DNA from: Syntrophaceae bacterium UBA2210
Lineage (GTDB): Bacteria > Desulfobacterota > Syntrophia > Syntrophales > UBA2210
Direction: 5' to 3'
Assembly: GCA_002327865.1 (NCBI GenBank)
Contig: DCUQ01000054.1
Coordinates: forward strand, 1-41,777
DNA length: 41,777 nt
Part shown: positions 1 through 7,847 of the stretch, piece after piece
How the letters are laid out: each line of letters starts with the position of its first letter
Position numbering within the stretch: the stretch's first letter is position 1
Translations under genes and position numbers: made by a program
The notes under the pieces: model-generated
The model's input: the letters and a program-made list of their open reading frames with translations, nothing else
What the model was told of the DNA's origin: nothing
Database searches by the model: none

Positions 1-1017
1 CCGGAGAAGATATTCGATCTCGACAGCGAGGGCATCATCACCTATGTGAGCAGGAAAGAGATAAAAAAGAATGGGAAAATCCTGTCTCAAAAATTAGGTG
101 ATAAGCAGTTCACGGATTTCGTCGAGCCGGAAAACAGGCAATTTGTTCTTGACATATGGGATAATGCGAAAAAGGGAATATTCAGTCCCTACGAGATGAC
201 GGCGACAGCGAGAGACGGGTCGAAGAGGAATCTGCTTATAACACTCCGACCTGTAAAAGAAACAGGTCATTATATTCTCGTTCAGAGAGACATCACGGAA
301 TTAAAGAAACTGGAGGAGAAATTTTATGAGAGCCAGAAACTCGCCGCCGTCGGGCAGTTATCGGCAGGCATAGCCCACGAGGTCAGAAATCCTCTTTCCT
401 CCATAAAGATGAGCCTCCAGATTCTTGAAAAACGCATGCAGCCCGAGGGTAACAACGCTGCGAGATTCAAAATCGCGAGAAGAGAAGTCGAACACCTCGA
501 AAAACTCGTTAACGACTTGCTCCTTTACGCAAAGCCTTCCGAACCCCAGAGAAAACCTTCGGCCGTAGAGAATATGATTAACGCCGCGCTTGCAATGACC
601 GAAAAAGCTGCTTCGGATAAAAAGATCCGCGTGGGGATGAACATCGCGAAGGACTTCCCGCTGCTGAACGTGGATCCGGTAATGTTGGAACAGGTATTCC
701 TGAATATCTATCTGAACGCTATCGATGCTATGGAAGAGGGTGGAAAACTGTCAATATCCGCAAAAAAAACGGACGACAGTACGGTCTCTATCGAGTTCAA
801 GGACGACGGATGCGGAATTTCCAGCGAAGACATGCCTCATGTCTTCAATCCTTTCTTCACGAAAAAGCAATATGGTACGGGACTCGGCCTGACACAAATT
901 AAAAAGATAGTGGAATTGCATCAGGGCACCGTAGTAATCTCAAGTAAAAAAGGAAAGGGAACCAGTGTAGTCTTAACCTTTCCGATAGACGCGCCTCAGC
1001 AGAAGGGATACGCATGA
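1..1017 (+). CDS. PAS-domain sensor histidine kinase, 5'-truncated by window edge
   Basis: The reading frame is open from base 1, so the start lies outside the window. The visible part begins in a PAS-like domain (about the first 95 residues), followed by a HisKA dimerisation domain with the phospho-acceptor His in GIAHEVRNPLSS (His codon 376-378). The ATPase domain follows: N box around NIYLNAIDAME, G1 box DDGCGIS, G2 box GTGLGLTQIKKIV. No membrane segment is visible, but the N-terminus is missing. The TGA stop is followed after one base by the ATG of the sigma-54 response regulator, so the two form a two-component pair in which this kinase phosphorylates Asp52 of its neighbour. The signal cannot be deduced. 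Confidence 0.93.
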   Translation, partial: PEKIFDLDSEGIITYVSRKEIKKNGKILSQKLGDKQFTDFVEPENRQFVLDIWDNAKKGIFSPYEMTATARDGSKRNLLITLRPVKETGHYILVQRDITELKKLEEKFYESQKLAAVGQLSAGIAHEVRNPLSSIKMSLQILEKRMQPEGNNAARFKIARREVEHLEKLVNDLLLYAKPSEPQRKPSAVENMINAALAMTEKAASDKKIRVGMNIAKDFPLLNVDPVMLEQVFLNIYLNAIDAMEEGGKLSISAKKTDDSTVSIEFKDDGCGISSEDMPHVFNPFFTKKQYGTGLGLTQIKKIVELHQGTVVISSKKGKGTSVVLTFPIDAPQQKGYA

Positions 1018-1018
1018 C

Positions 1019-2386
1019 ATGTCCAAAATTCTTGTGATTGACGACGACAGCTCTATTCGAGAAAGCCTGGAGCTCTATCTTGCCGAGGAGGGACACGAAG
1101 TAAAAACGGCCCCTACCGGCACCGAAGGCCTGAACGAGTTTGTACGCATGCTGCCGGATGTCGTGATCCTCGATATCAGACTTCCCGACATAGATGGATT
1201 CACCGTACTCGAGGATCTGCGGGAAGATGATGAGAAAATCAAGGTAATTATGATCACCGCCCATCACGATATGGAAACGACGATCAAGGCAATGAAGGAA
1301 GGCGCTTTCGACTACATACACAAGCCGATCAATGTCGACGAACTGGATATTGCCATAAAAAAAGCCATGAACGCCATCGAGATGGAAAAAAAGATAAACG
1401 GCCTTCTCATGGAACCCTCGCGTGATTTCAAAGTGGGAGACATTATCGGCACCGGAAACAAGATGAAGGAAGTGTTCAAGACAGTTGGTGTTGCCTCCCG
1501 TAGCAAGGCGACCATATTGATACAGGGAGAGAGCGGCACAGGTAAGGAAATGATCGCCAAGGTTATCCACTATAATACCTCACGGGATGAGCCCTACATC
1601 GCTATCAATTGTTCCGCTATTGTAGAGACTCTTCTGGAATCCGAGTTGTTCGGGCATGAAAAAGGTTCCTTTACCGGAGCGATCGCGAGAAAGCAGGGGA
1701 AGTTTGAACTTGCCCGTTATGGGACGGTGTTTCTGGATGAGATAAGTGAAATGTCCATAAACCTCCAGGCCAAACTTCTAAGAGTGCTTCAGGAGATGGA
1801 ATTTGAAAGGGTCGGAGGAAAAGACAAGGTAAGGGTAAACGCGAGGATTATCGCTGCTACCAATAAAGACCTGCGAACAATGGTCAGGGAAGGGAAATTC
1901 AGGGACGACCTTTTCTACCGTTTGAACATTGTGTCAATTGATATTCCGCCGCTGCGGAAAAGGCGGGAAGACATCGTTCCGCTTGTTAAATATCTGCTTA
2001 ACAAAATAAACATAAACCTGCATAAACGAATCGCCGGTGTTTCCGACGAGATGATGGACATTTTTTCCAAATACAGGTGGCCGGGTAATATCCGGGAACT
2101 GGAAAATCTGCTGGTCAGGGCTGCTGTTATTTCGAAGGGACAGATACTCGGCAGGGAAGACTTCCCGGACCTCATGGGATATGCGAACAGCAGGGAAACC
2201 GAAGGGGATATAGTCCGGGATGATTTGGAAGCGCCTATGACCCTCGATGAAATGGAAGAACGGCATATAAAGAAAATTATCAGAGAAAACGAAGACAAAA
2301 ACAAGGGAGAGATCTGCGAGATCCTCGGAATTTCGCGTCCTACCTTTGAGAGAAAACTGGAAAAATACAAGATTAGCTTGGAATAA
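1019..2386 (+). CDS. Sigma-54-dependent response regulator (NtrC/AtoC type)
   Basis: A 455-residue enhancer-binding protein. The receiver domain (about 1-120) has the acidic pocket DDD at 8-10 and phospho-acceptor Asp52 in VVILDIRLPD. The AAA+ domain (about 140-370) has Walker A GESGTGKE (170-177), the sigma-54 contact loop as GSFTGA (216-221, a variant of GAFTGA) and Walker B VFLDEI. The C-terminus (about 425-455) is a Fis-type helix-turn-helix containing ISRPTFERKLEKY. It should activate sigma-54 promoters when phosphorylated by the kinase encoded immediately upstream. Length and domain order are normal. The Ser in place of Ala in the GAFTGA loop occurs in some active family members. Target genes are unknown; the next gene on this strand is a tRNA. 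Confidence 0.95.
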   Translation: MSKILVIDDDSSIRESLELYLAEEGHEVKTAPTGTEGLNEFVRMLPDVVILDIRLPDIDGFTVLEDLREDDEKIKVIMITAHHDMETTIKAMKEGAFDYIHKPINVDELDIAIKKAMNAIEMEKKINGLLMEPSRDFKVGDIIGTGNKMKEVFKTVGVASRSKATILIQGESGTGKEMIAKVIHYNTSRDEPYIAINCSAIVETLLESELFGHEKGSFTGAIARKQGKFELARYGTVFLDEISEMSINLQAKLLRVLQEMEFERVGGKDKVRVNARIIAATNKDLRTMVREGKFRDDLFYRLNIVSIDIPPLRKRREDIVPLVKYLLNKININLHKRIAGVSDEMMDIFSKYRWPGNIRELENLLVRAAVISKGQILGREDFPDLMGYANSRETEGDIVRDDLEAPMTLDEMEERHIKKIIRENEDKNKGEICEILGISRPTFERKLEKYKISLE

Positions 2387-2625
2387 AAAAAGAAAGAGTA
2401 TAAATCCGGCGCGTAAAAGATCATAACATCGAAAATGCGCTACAGTATTCCGTCGGTTGATTGTGAATTGCATAAATCTAAGTTTTTATGAGTTTTTATG
2501 CTTTGCCGCATGATCCGGTGCTCCGGTTAATTTTTTACCACCATCGCAGGACTCACCGACCGGCGCAGGTTCGACGTAACGTATTGCCCGTAGATCCCGG
2601 TTTCCGTGTTGCCGCTATTTTTGTC

Positions 2626-2654
2626 TTGAAAAAGAAGATTTTTTGCGATACTAC
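2626..2654 (+). promoter_or_regulatory. Candidate sigma-70 promoter for tRNA-Val(CAC)
   Basis: A -35 hexamer TTGAAA (2626-2631), a 17-base spacer and a -10 hexamer TACTAC (2649-2654) lie just upstream of the tRNA, which would put the start of transcription about 6-8 bases before its 5' end. The rest of 2387-2667 shows no gene or strong structure. Confidence 0.5.
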
Positions 2655-2667
2655 GAAGCCAGATTCC

Positions 2668-2742
2668 GGGCGGTTAACTCAGCGGGAGAGTGCTACCTTC
2701 ACACGGTAGAAGTCACTGGTTCAAACCCAGTACCGCCTACCA
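2668..2742 (+). tRNA. tRNA-Val (anticodon CAC)
   Basis: A full cloverleaf can be folded by eye. The acceptor stem is GGGCGGT/ACCGCCT, including a G1-U72 wobble. The D stem is ACTC/GAGT, the anticodon stem CTACC/GGTAG has loop TTCACAC (anticodon CAC at 2700-2702), and the T stem ACTGG/CCAGT has loop TTCAAAC. The discriminator is A and CCA is encoded. It reads GTG valine codons. Confidence 0.95.
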
Positions 2743-2757
2743 TTTTATTTCTAAGAT

Positions 2758-2799
2758 TCCGGGGAGTTGGCGATCAGGCTACCCCCGGATTTTTTATTA
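2758..2799 (+). terminator. Rho-independent terminator after tRNA-Val
   Basis: A 7-bp perfect stem, TCCGGGG (2758-2764) with CCCCGGA (2783-2789), is followed by a T-rich run (TTTTTTATTAT). It lies 16 bases after the tRNA CCA end. From here to 3033 (about 230 bases) no gene is seen. Confidence 0.8.
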
Positions 2800-3033
2800 T
2801 GTGTTTGATCGCCTTTTGCGTTTATCGAGAAACTTAAAGTTTTTGACATCTATTGGAGAAAAGCCCCATCTTTCATTTCGAGAAACAGGGCTTTTGTTGA
2901 TGAGATTGTAAATCCACCTTTATTGGAAGCCGTTTACAAGAAGAAAATAACGTAAGGGCCAAAACTTCCAAGCAGTTAATTCCATGATGATGTATCGTAA
3001 AGGAATATCAGGTAATTATTCCTGCTTAGTACT

Positions 3034-3225
3034 TCACTTATTTTTGAAAGCCTTGCTGCCGATCGCAAAAAAAAGAACCCCTGCGCCAAGCAGGATCAGG
3101 GTCACTGGACAGGGTAATGGCAAGTCTGGAGATAACGGGTTGGGAATACCGGTAAATATCAATATTGAGTCAAAGATTAACAACGCGCCAGCTATTATCA
3201 AAAGCCATTTTGATATCGTCAACAT
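3034..3225 (-). CDS. Small two-helix membrane protein, unknown function
   Basis: A 63-residue protein starting MLTISKWLLIIAG. The start is fixed by a strong ribosome binding site (AAGGAGG, seven bases before the ATG); the reading frame could extend upstream but without such a signal. Two hydrophobic segments (about residues 5-24 and 37-55) are separated by a short Pro-rich loop (GIPNPLSPDLPLP), and the protein ends in a Lys-rich tail (KAFKNK). This suggests a small inner-membrane hairpin protein. It is divergent from the endopeptidase gene at 3447, with a long inverted repeat between them. I do not recognise a named family. Confidence 0.6.
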   Translation of the reverse strand: MLTISKWLLIIAGALLIFDSILIFTGIPNPLSPDLPLPCPVTLILLGAGVLFFAIGSKAFKNK

Positions 3226-3372
3226 GATTTCCCTCCTTACGTTGCGATCGTTATTTATTGGCTCCATGCTGGTATTTTTGTCAAGGGATATTAAAGTGAG
3301 ACCTTCAAACGATAATATCTTTGTGATAGATCTCATAGTATGTTTTTAAATATTTGAGCGTAGTGAGTTAAA

Positions 3373-3401
3373 CTTTACATCATAAAAATTATGATGTAAA
3401 G
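3373..3401. repeat. Perfect 13-bp inverted repeat, candidate operator between divergent genes
   Basis: CTTTACATCATAA (3373-3385) and its exact reverse complement TTATGATGTAAAG (3389-3401) flank three A residues. The site is 46 bases before the ATG of the endopeptidase gene and about 150 bases upstream of the divergent small membrane protein gene. It is AT-rich and has no T-run, so an operator for a dimeric regulator is more likely than a terminator. Confidence 0.6.
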
Positions 3402-3446
3402 AAACGCTTTCTTGTAAAATCATCATAACAACCAGTCGGGTCACTT

Positions 3447-4799
3447 ATGGATTTAATCTGTGCTTCTTACCGGAGAAAACGTCAGAGCAAGCGTCTTACA
3501 CTCCTGCTGTGCGTCTTCGCGATTGTTTTGCTGTCGTGGCTGACTTGGAAAGCTTTTTGCCCTTCTGTCTTTGCCGTTGCGAATACCGAACCTTCCGGAG
3601 TGGTTAGAGCAGAAGCACTCATAACTCCAGGACCCGACCATATTGACACACGAGCCACCTCCGAACCAAACCTTGTTCTTACCTGGAAAATCACTAAAGG
3701 CGACACTTTAAGTGCTATCTTTAAAAACTATGAAATCAGCCAGAGTGTTCTGTATCAGATCCTCTCAGCCGATGAACAGATTCTGGCTCTTGATGTTATC
3801 AGCCCGGGCCATCTGCTCACGTTTACCCTGGATCAGAAAACCCGGGATCTGCTCAGTATGGAACTGTTGATTCATCCCGGGAAGCGGGTGATATATAAAC
3901 GCGCAGACAACGGCAGTTTTGATTATGATGAGATAACCATTCCCGGTGAATGGGAAAAGGAATTGCTGAATGCCGATATTGTCGGCAGCTTCTATGCGTC
4001 GGCGCAGGGCTCCGGCCTGACCGAGCAGGAAACCGGCAATATTACCGCTCTCTTTCGTGACCATATTCAATTCGCTCGCGATATACGTTCCGGCGACCGT
4101 TTTGAGGTGATTCGCAGTCGTCAGTTTATTGACGGCAAGTTCACGGGTCAGAGTTGTATTGAAGGGGTTCGTATTTTCCGCGGCAAGCGCATTTACAGCG
4201 CTTTTCTCTGGGATGACGGAAATTATTACGACCTTGAGGGGAAAAATTTGGCGCGCGCTTTTCGACGTTATCCCATGGCAGGGTATCACAAGGTTACCTC
4301 TCATTTCAGTCCGGCCCGGCTTCATCCGATTACTCGACGCATCGAGCCGCATAACGGTGTTGATTTCGCAATGCCTTCGGGTACACCAATTCTATCTACG
4401 GGCGACGGTGTGGTGACCCGTGTCTGTAATCATCCTTTCGCCGGTAAATACGTCGAATTGCAGCATGGCAGTCATTTTGCCACCCGCTACCTGCATCTAA
4501 GCCGGACCCTGGTCAAACGCGGACAAACGGTTAAGCGCGGCGAACGGATCGCCTTGTCCGGAAACACAGGCCGTTCCACAGGACCGCACCTTCATTTTGA
4601 ACTGCATGTTAATGGAAGTCCGGTAAATCCTTTAACCGCCAAGATTCCGATGGGGTCAGCCGTTCCCGGTGAAAAGCTTGTAGATTTTAACCGGCGGGTT
4701 GGAGAGTTGGTAGCAATGATGGAAGAACCGTCACGGAAAATCGCTCTGCATCGTGAAGACAGCGATTCATCCGGTCGGGTGATATCGAAAAGTTTGTAA
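3447..4799 (+). CDS. mepM: MepM-like murein DD-endopeptidase, M23 metallopeptidase
   Basis: A 450-residue cell-wall hydrolase. A basic N-terminus (RRKRQSKR) is followed by one membrane segment (about 18-40), an OapA/LysM-like region (about 75-140) and the central region typical of MepM/YebA. The C-terminal M23 domain has zinc ligands His302 and Asp306 (HNGVD) and His383 in HLHF. It should cut peptide cross-links in periplasmic peptidoglycan, opening space for new strands. Stretches such as RIALSGNTGRSTGPHLHF and VNPLTAK strongly recall gammaproteobacterial MepM as I remember it, so acquisition by transfer is possible. The ribosome binding site before the ATG is weak. The inverted repeat at 3373-3401 may regulate it. 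Confidence 0.88.
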   Translation: MDLICASYRRKRQSKRLTLLLCVFAIVLLSWLTWKAFCPSVFAVANTEPSGVVRAEALITPGPDHIDTRATSEPNLVLTWKITKGDTLSAIFKNYEISQSVLYQILSADEQILALDVISPGHLLTFTLDQKTRDLLSMELLIHPGKRVIYKRADNGSFDYDEITIPGEWEKELLNADIVGSFYASAQGSGLTEQETGNITALFRDHIQFARDIRSGDRFEVIRSRQFIDGKFTGQSCIEGVRIFRGKRIYSAFLWDDGNYYDLEGKNLARAFRRYPMAGYHKVTSHFSPARLHPITRRIEPHNGVDFAMPSGTPILSTGDGVVTRVCNHPFAGKYVELQHGSHFATRYLHLSRTLVKRGQTVKRGERIALSGNTGRSTGPHLHFELHVNGSPVNPLTAKIPMGSAVPGEKLVDFNRRVGELVAMMEEPSRKIALHREDSDSSGRVISKSL

Positions 4800-4935
4800 A
4801 CGTAATTTCCATCAATGTTTTCCTGCAACCTGTGGCAAAGGCCGGGATTGATTTGTTGTGTATTTCTTTTTGTAGCCGGTAACGGCCAAATAAAAAGGCG
4901 CCATCCCTGATTTTTCAGAAACAAGATTTAACAAA

Positions 4936-5295
4936 ATGGCTGAATATATTGAGGCTATCCTGAGAAGGCTATCCGGATCCAAGTTCAGAAGCAGCTTTAC
5001 ACTCAATACGGAAGATCTTAATTACATACAAAAAAACGGGATCTCCCGCATAGAGTCTCATGCGGCGGATTTCGTTACTAAGCGGCTTGCTCCTGCCGAA
5101 CCGATTAACGATGGACAGCAGACCCCTTTTAAAGGGCATCCTGTGTTCAAAGCTCAACACGCTACCGCCACTTGCTGTAGAAATTGTCTTGCCAAGTGGC
5201 ATAAAATATCCAAAGGCAGGGAATTGAATGCCGGTGAGATCGCCAGGGTTAAAAATATTATCATGGCCTGGATCGAGAATGAATTGGAGGTGTAG
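4936..5295 (+). CDS. DUF4186 family protein
   Basis: A 119-residue soluble protein matching DUF4186 as I recall it: RLSGSKFRSSF near the N-terminus, HAADFVTKRLAP and NDGQQTPFKGHPVFKAQHATATCC in the middle (given here in two parts because it is the family core), then LAKWHKI and a C-terminal IIMAWIE. Conserved His and Cys residues (AQHATATCC, CRNC) could bind a metal, but the function of the family is unknown to me. It stands alone 136 bases after the endopeptidase gene. No clear ribosome binding site precedes the ATG, so translation may be weak or start differently. Confidence 0.85.
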   Translation: MAEYIEAILRRLSGSKFRSSFTLNTEDLNYIQKNGISRIESHAADFVTKRLAPAEPINDGQQTPFKGHPVFKAQHATATCCRNCLAKWHKISKGRELNAGEIARVKNIIMAWIENELEV

Positions 5296-5602
5296 ATAAA
5301 CTTAATGAGCCTTTCTTTTAATTTATATATATCGCCGAACAGTTGCCCGAAATTTTTACAGGGCATACGGCAATCTCCCCGTTTCTTAACTCCACCCGCT
5401 TTGCAAACCGATCAGCCAATAACTAGTTAATGAAAGAGTTCTGTCCCCGATTTGCCGCCGGACGATTAACGGCCCCCCCTCCCTTGCCTCCCCGGTTTCC
5501 CGATGCCGCGGGATTAAAACTCTTGAATGTGTAGTGAAAATCGGCTATGTATTCCGGCAGTGCATTTATATTTCTTGACGTAGATACAGGAGAGAATACG
5601 GA
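5296..5602. other. Intergenic region before menA, no gene seen
   Basis: About 300 bases with no convincing reading frame, terminator or repeat. It contains a C-rich stretch near 5474-5500. GGAGA at about 5590-5594 serves as the menA ribosome binding site. No confident promoter was found. Confidence 0.5.
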
Positions 5603-6490
5603 ATGAATAATTACCAGAAGTGGTTTTTAGCCAGCAGGCCGTGGTCATTTATGATGACAGCTGTTTCAGTCAGTGTGGGAGGTGCGCTTGGCTCCATGGA
5701 TGGTAATTTTTCATGGTTTCTCTATATTCTTACACTTGCCGGCGTTATCCTGATGCATGCCGCGGCAAATCTTTTTAACGATTATTACGATTTTCTGAGT
5801 GGAGTGGATTCCCTGGAAGCGTCAACTGCGCAGTATCGTCCCCATCCTCTGGTTGACGGGAGCCTCAAACCCCGGGAAGTGTTTGTCGAAGCGTTTTGCC
5901 TGCTGTGCATCGCGGCGATTATCGGCATCTTTCTCACCGTGACGAGAGGATGGACTATTCTGGTAATTGCCGGCATCGGGGCTTTCGCCGGGGTATTTTA
6001 CACAGCTCCTCCCTTCAGGTATAAATACAGGGCCCTGGGAGAGGTCTCAGTTTTTCTGATGTGGGGGCCGTTAATGGTCGAAGGGGCATATTTTGTTCAA
6101 AGACAGACTCTGAGCATGGATGCCTTCTGGATATCTCTTCCCCTTGGCGTGCTTGTGGCATTGGTACTCCTGGCCAACAATATCCGGGATACCATGAATG
6201 ACGAAAAAAGGGGTATAAAAACACTCGCTGTTATCGCCGGGCGACGGAAAGGCACATGGATATACGTGATGATGGTGGAATTAGCTTATCTGTCGATCAT
6301 CCTGATGGCACTGGCGGGGCCCTTGAATCTCTGGTCGCTGATGGTGCTCATTTCGCTGCCGCTGTGTTTCAATCTTTTACGGGAGGTTATAAAAGATATG
6401 CCTATCGATGCCGATGCCCGTACGGCGAAATTGAACACTGTATTCGGTGTTCTGCTCCTGCTTTCTCTTATCATTGAGAGGCTGACTTGA
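5603..6490 (+). CDS. menA: 1,4-dihydroxy-2-naphthoate prenyltransferase (UbiA family)
   Basis: A 295-residue integral membrane prenyltransferase with about eight or nine hydrophobic segments. The first Asp-rich motif is NDYYDF (59-64) and the second is NNIRDTMNDEKRGIKT (around 190-207). Both bind the Mg-diphosphate of the polyprenyl donor. It attaches the isoprenoid tail to dihydroxynaphthoate in menaquinone synthesis at the inner membrane. The motif pattern and length fit MenA better than UbiA or heme O synthase, although no other men genes are in the window. The start ATG has a ribosome binding site (GGAGA). Its stop overlaps the TTG start of the next gene by 4 bases, indicating co-translation. 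Confidence 0.88.
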   Translation: MNNYQKWFLASRPWSFMMTAVSVSVGGALGSMDGNFSWFLYILTLAGVILMHAAANLFNDYYDFLSGVDSLEASTAQYRPHPLVDGSLKPREVFVEAFCLLCIAAIIGIFLTVTRGWTILVIAGIGAFAGVFYTAPPFRYKYRALGEVSVFLMWGPLMVEGAYFVQRQTLSMDAFWISLPLGVLVALVLLANNIRDTMNDEKRGIKTLAVIAGRRKGTWIYVMMVELAYLSIILMALAGPLNLWSLMVLISLPLCFNLLREVIKDMPIDADARTAKLNTVFGVLLLLSLIIERLT

Positions 6491-7116
6491 AACTTCAAGG
6501 AACTTCGTGGAAGTCGCTGCTGGCAACGATTATCCTCGCTAATATATTTTGGTTTGCCACATTTTACCTAACGTTCGGTATATTCTGGGTCAAGATTACT
6601 ATTTCAGCTTTCACGCTTGCCGTTTTATCTATATGGATAAAACCGATCGGTAGGAACAGGTTTCATATTGACGCGAAAGCCCTGATTTTTGGATTTGCTT
6701 CCGCCATCGCACTGTATCTCATATTCTGGGCCGGGAAAGAGATCTCGTCGAGTATTTTCCCCTTCGCCGAGCGTCAGATCGGAAATATATACGGAAAAGG
6801 GGAAGGCTTCTCCATGGAGATTGTCTTTTTTCTGTTATTTTTCATAACGGGGCCCTGCGAAGAGCTGTACTGGCGAGGTTTTGTACAGGATCGGCTTATG
6901 GAGAGTTTCGGAGGTTGGGGAGGCTGGCTTCTCTCCACTGCAGTCTACGCCGGCGTTCATATATGGTCATTCAACTTCATGCTTGTCGGAGCGTCCGCCG
7001 TCGCCGGAGCCTTCTGGGGTCTCATGTACCGGCGTTCCTGTAATCTTTTTCCCGTCATAATTTCACACTCGATCTGGAGCGCCTTTATATTCGCCGTGGT
7101 TCCGCTTGCTCCATGA
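6487..7116 (+). CDS. CPBP-family intramembrane metalloprotease (CAAX/Abi type)
   Basis: A 209-residue polytopic membrane protein. The CPBP active-site motifs are visible: EELYWR (Glu125, Glu126, Arg130), His158 in AGVHIW, and His194 in ISHSIWS. These residues form a glutamate protease site inside the membrane. The TTG start overlaps the menA stop (TTGA), so expression is coupled to menA, though a direct link to quinone synthesis is not established. Bacterial members serve in signal or bacteriocin processing and immunity; nothing nearby points to a bacteriocin. It converges on ilvN, with 142 bases between and no obvious terminator. Confidence 0.85.
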   Translation: MKLQGTSWKSLLATIILANIFWFATFYLTFGIFWVKITISAFTLAVLSIWIKPIGRNRFHIDAKALIFGFASAIALYLIFWAGKEISSSIFPFAERQIGNIYGKGEGFSMEIVFFLLFFITGPCEELYWRGFVQDRLMESFGGWGGWLLSTAVYAGVHIWSFNFMLVGASAVAGAFWGLMYRRSCNLFPVIISHSIWSAFIFAVVPLAP

Positions 7117-7258
7117 AATGCTCAGAAGTATATCTTATTCGTTACGCTACACTACATACGGGGCGAATGATATTATATGTGACTTTGCTGACAATCAAGT
7201 ACACGCGGATCAGGTCGGAACATCCGTGTCCGTATATGTAAATGTTACACGATCCCGG

Positions 7259-7753
7259 TTAAAAATCGCTGTCTTTATGGCGCAGGGCTACCACCCCGGT
7301 CCTTGCGATCTTGTCAATGCCAAGGGGTCTGAAAAGATTGATAACGGTTTCCATCTCTTCCCTGCTCCCCGCAGCCTGTATGATACAGTAATCGTTACGC
7401 ATGGAGATAATCTTGCAATCAAACATGCCGGCACACTGTATCATCTCCATCCTGTCTTTCGGATCAAGATTGATTCCCATCAGTATCATTTCCCGCTGTG
7501 CGGATTGACCCGGGACCAGTTCGGTAACATCCAGTACATCGACCAGACGAATCAACTGATTCTTTACCTTTTCGATAAAATCCGAATCCGCGTTGGTAAT
7601 GGATGTTATACGCGAAACATCCGGAGAGATTGTTTCTGCCACACAGAGGCTCTCTATATTATAACCAAGTCTTCCGAAAACACCGGTAACCCTGGATAGT
7701 ACGCCCGGCTTGTTGTTAACAAGTATTGCGAGTATGCGTTCTCTCATCCCCAT
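7259..7753 (-). CDS. ilvN: Acetolactate synthase small (regulatory) subunit
   Basis: A 164-residue regulatory subunit of acetohydroxyacid synthase. An N-terminal ACT domain begins ILVNNKPGVLSRVTGVFGRLG and binds valine for feedback inhibition (motif partly quoted). The C-terminal half is the usual ALS small-subunit domain with VTELVPGQSAQREMILM-like sequence. It partners the catalytic subunit encoded 94 bases upstream on the same strand, and both lie downstream of the valine-rich leader at 9698-9781. The ATG start has an AAAGGA-type ribosome binding site. Length is typical of the IlvH/IlvN family. Confidence 0.93.
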   Translation of the reverse strand: MGMRERILAILVNNKPGVLSRVTGVFGRLGYNIESLCVAETISPDVSRITSITNADSDFIEKVKNQLIRLVDVLDVTELVPGQSAQREMILMGINLDPKDRMEMIQCAGMFDCKIISMRNDYCIIQAAGSREEMETVINLFRPLGIDKIARTGVVALRHKDSDF

Positions 7754-7847
7754 TTTTTACTGTCCTTTCGTGTTGAGATTAAATTCTTCTAACAATTTTA
7801 CCGGGTCGGCATGAGTTGCAAAACCCATATATCGTTTTCCCGATAAG

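Noticed and set aside
2668..5602. Possible integrative element at the 3' end of tRNA-Val(CAC)
   Set aside because: No integrase gene and no repeat of the tRNA 3' end was found downstream, so an attachment-site model is unsupported.
7201..7230. Hairpin ACACG/GGAT with ATCCGTGT between the protease gene and ilvN as a terminator
   Set aside because: The stem has a bulge and neither strand has a T-run.
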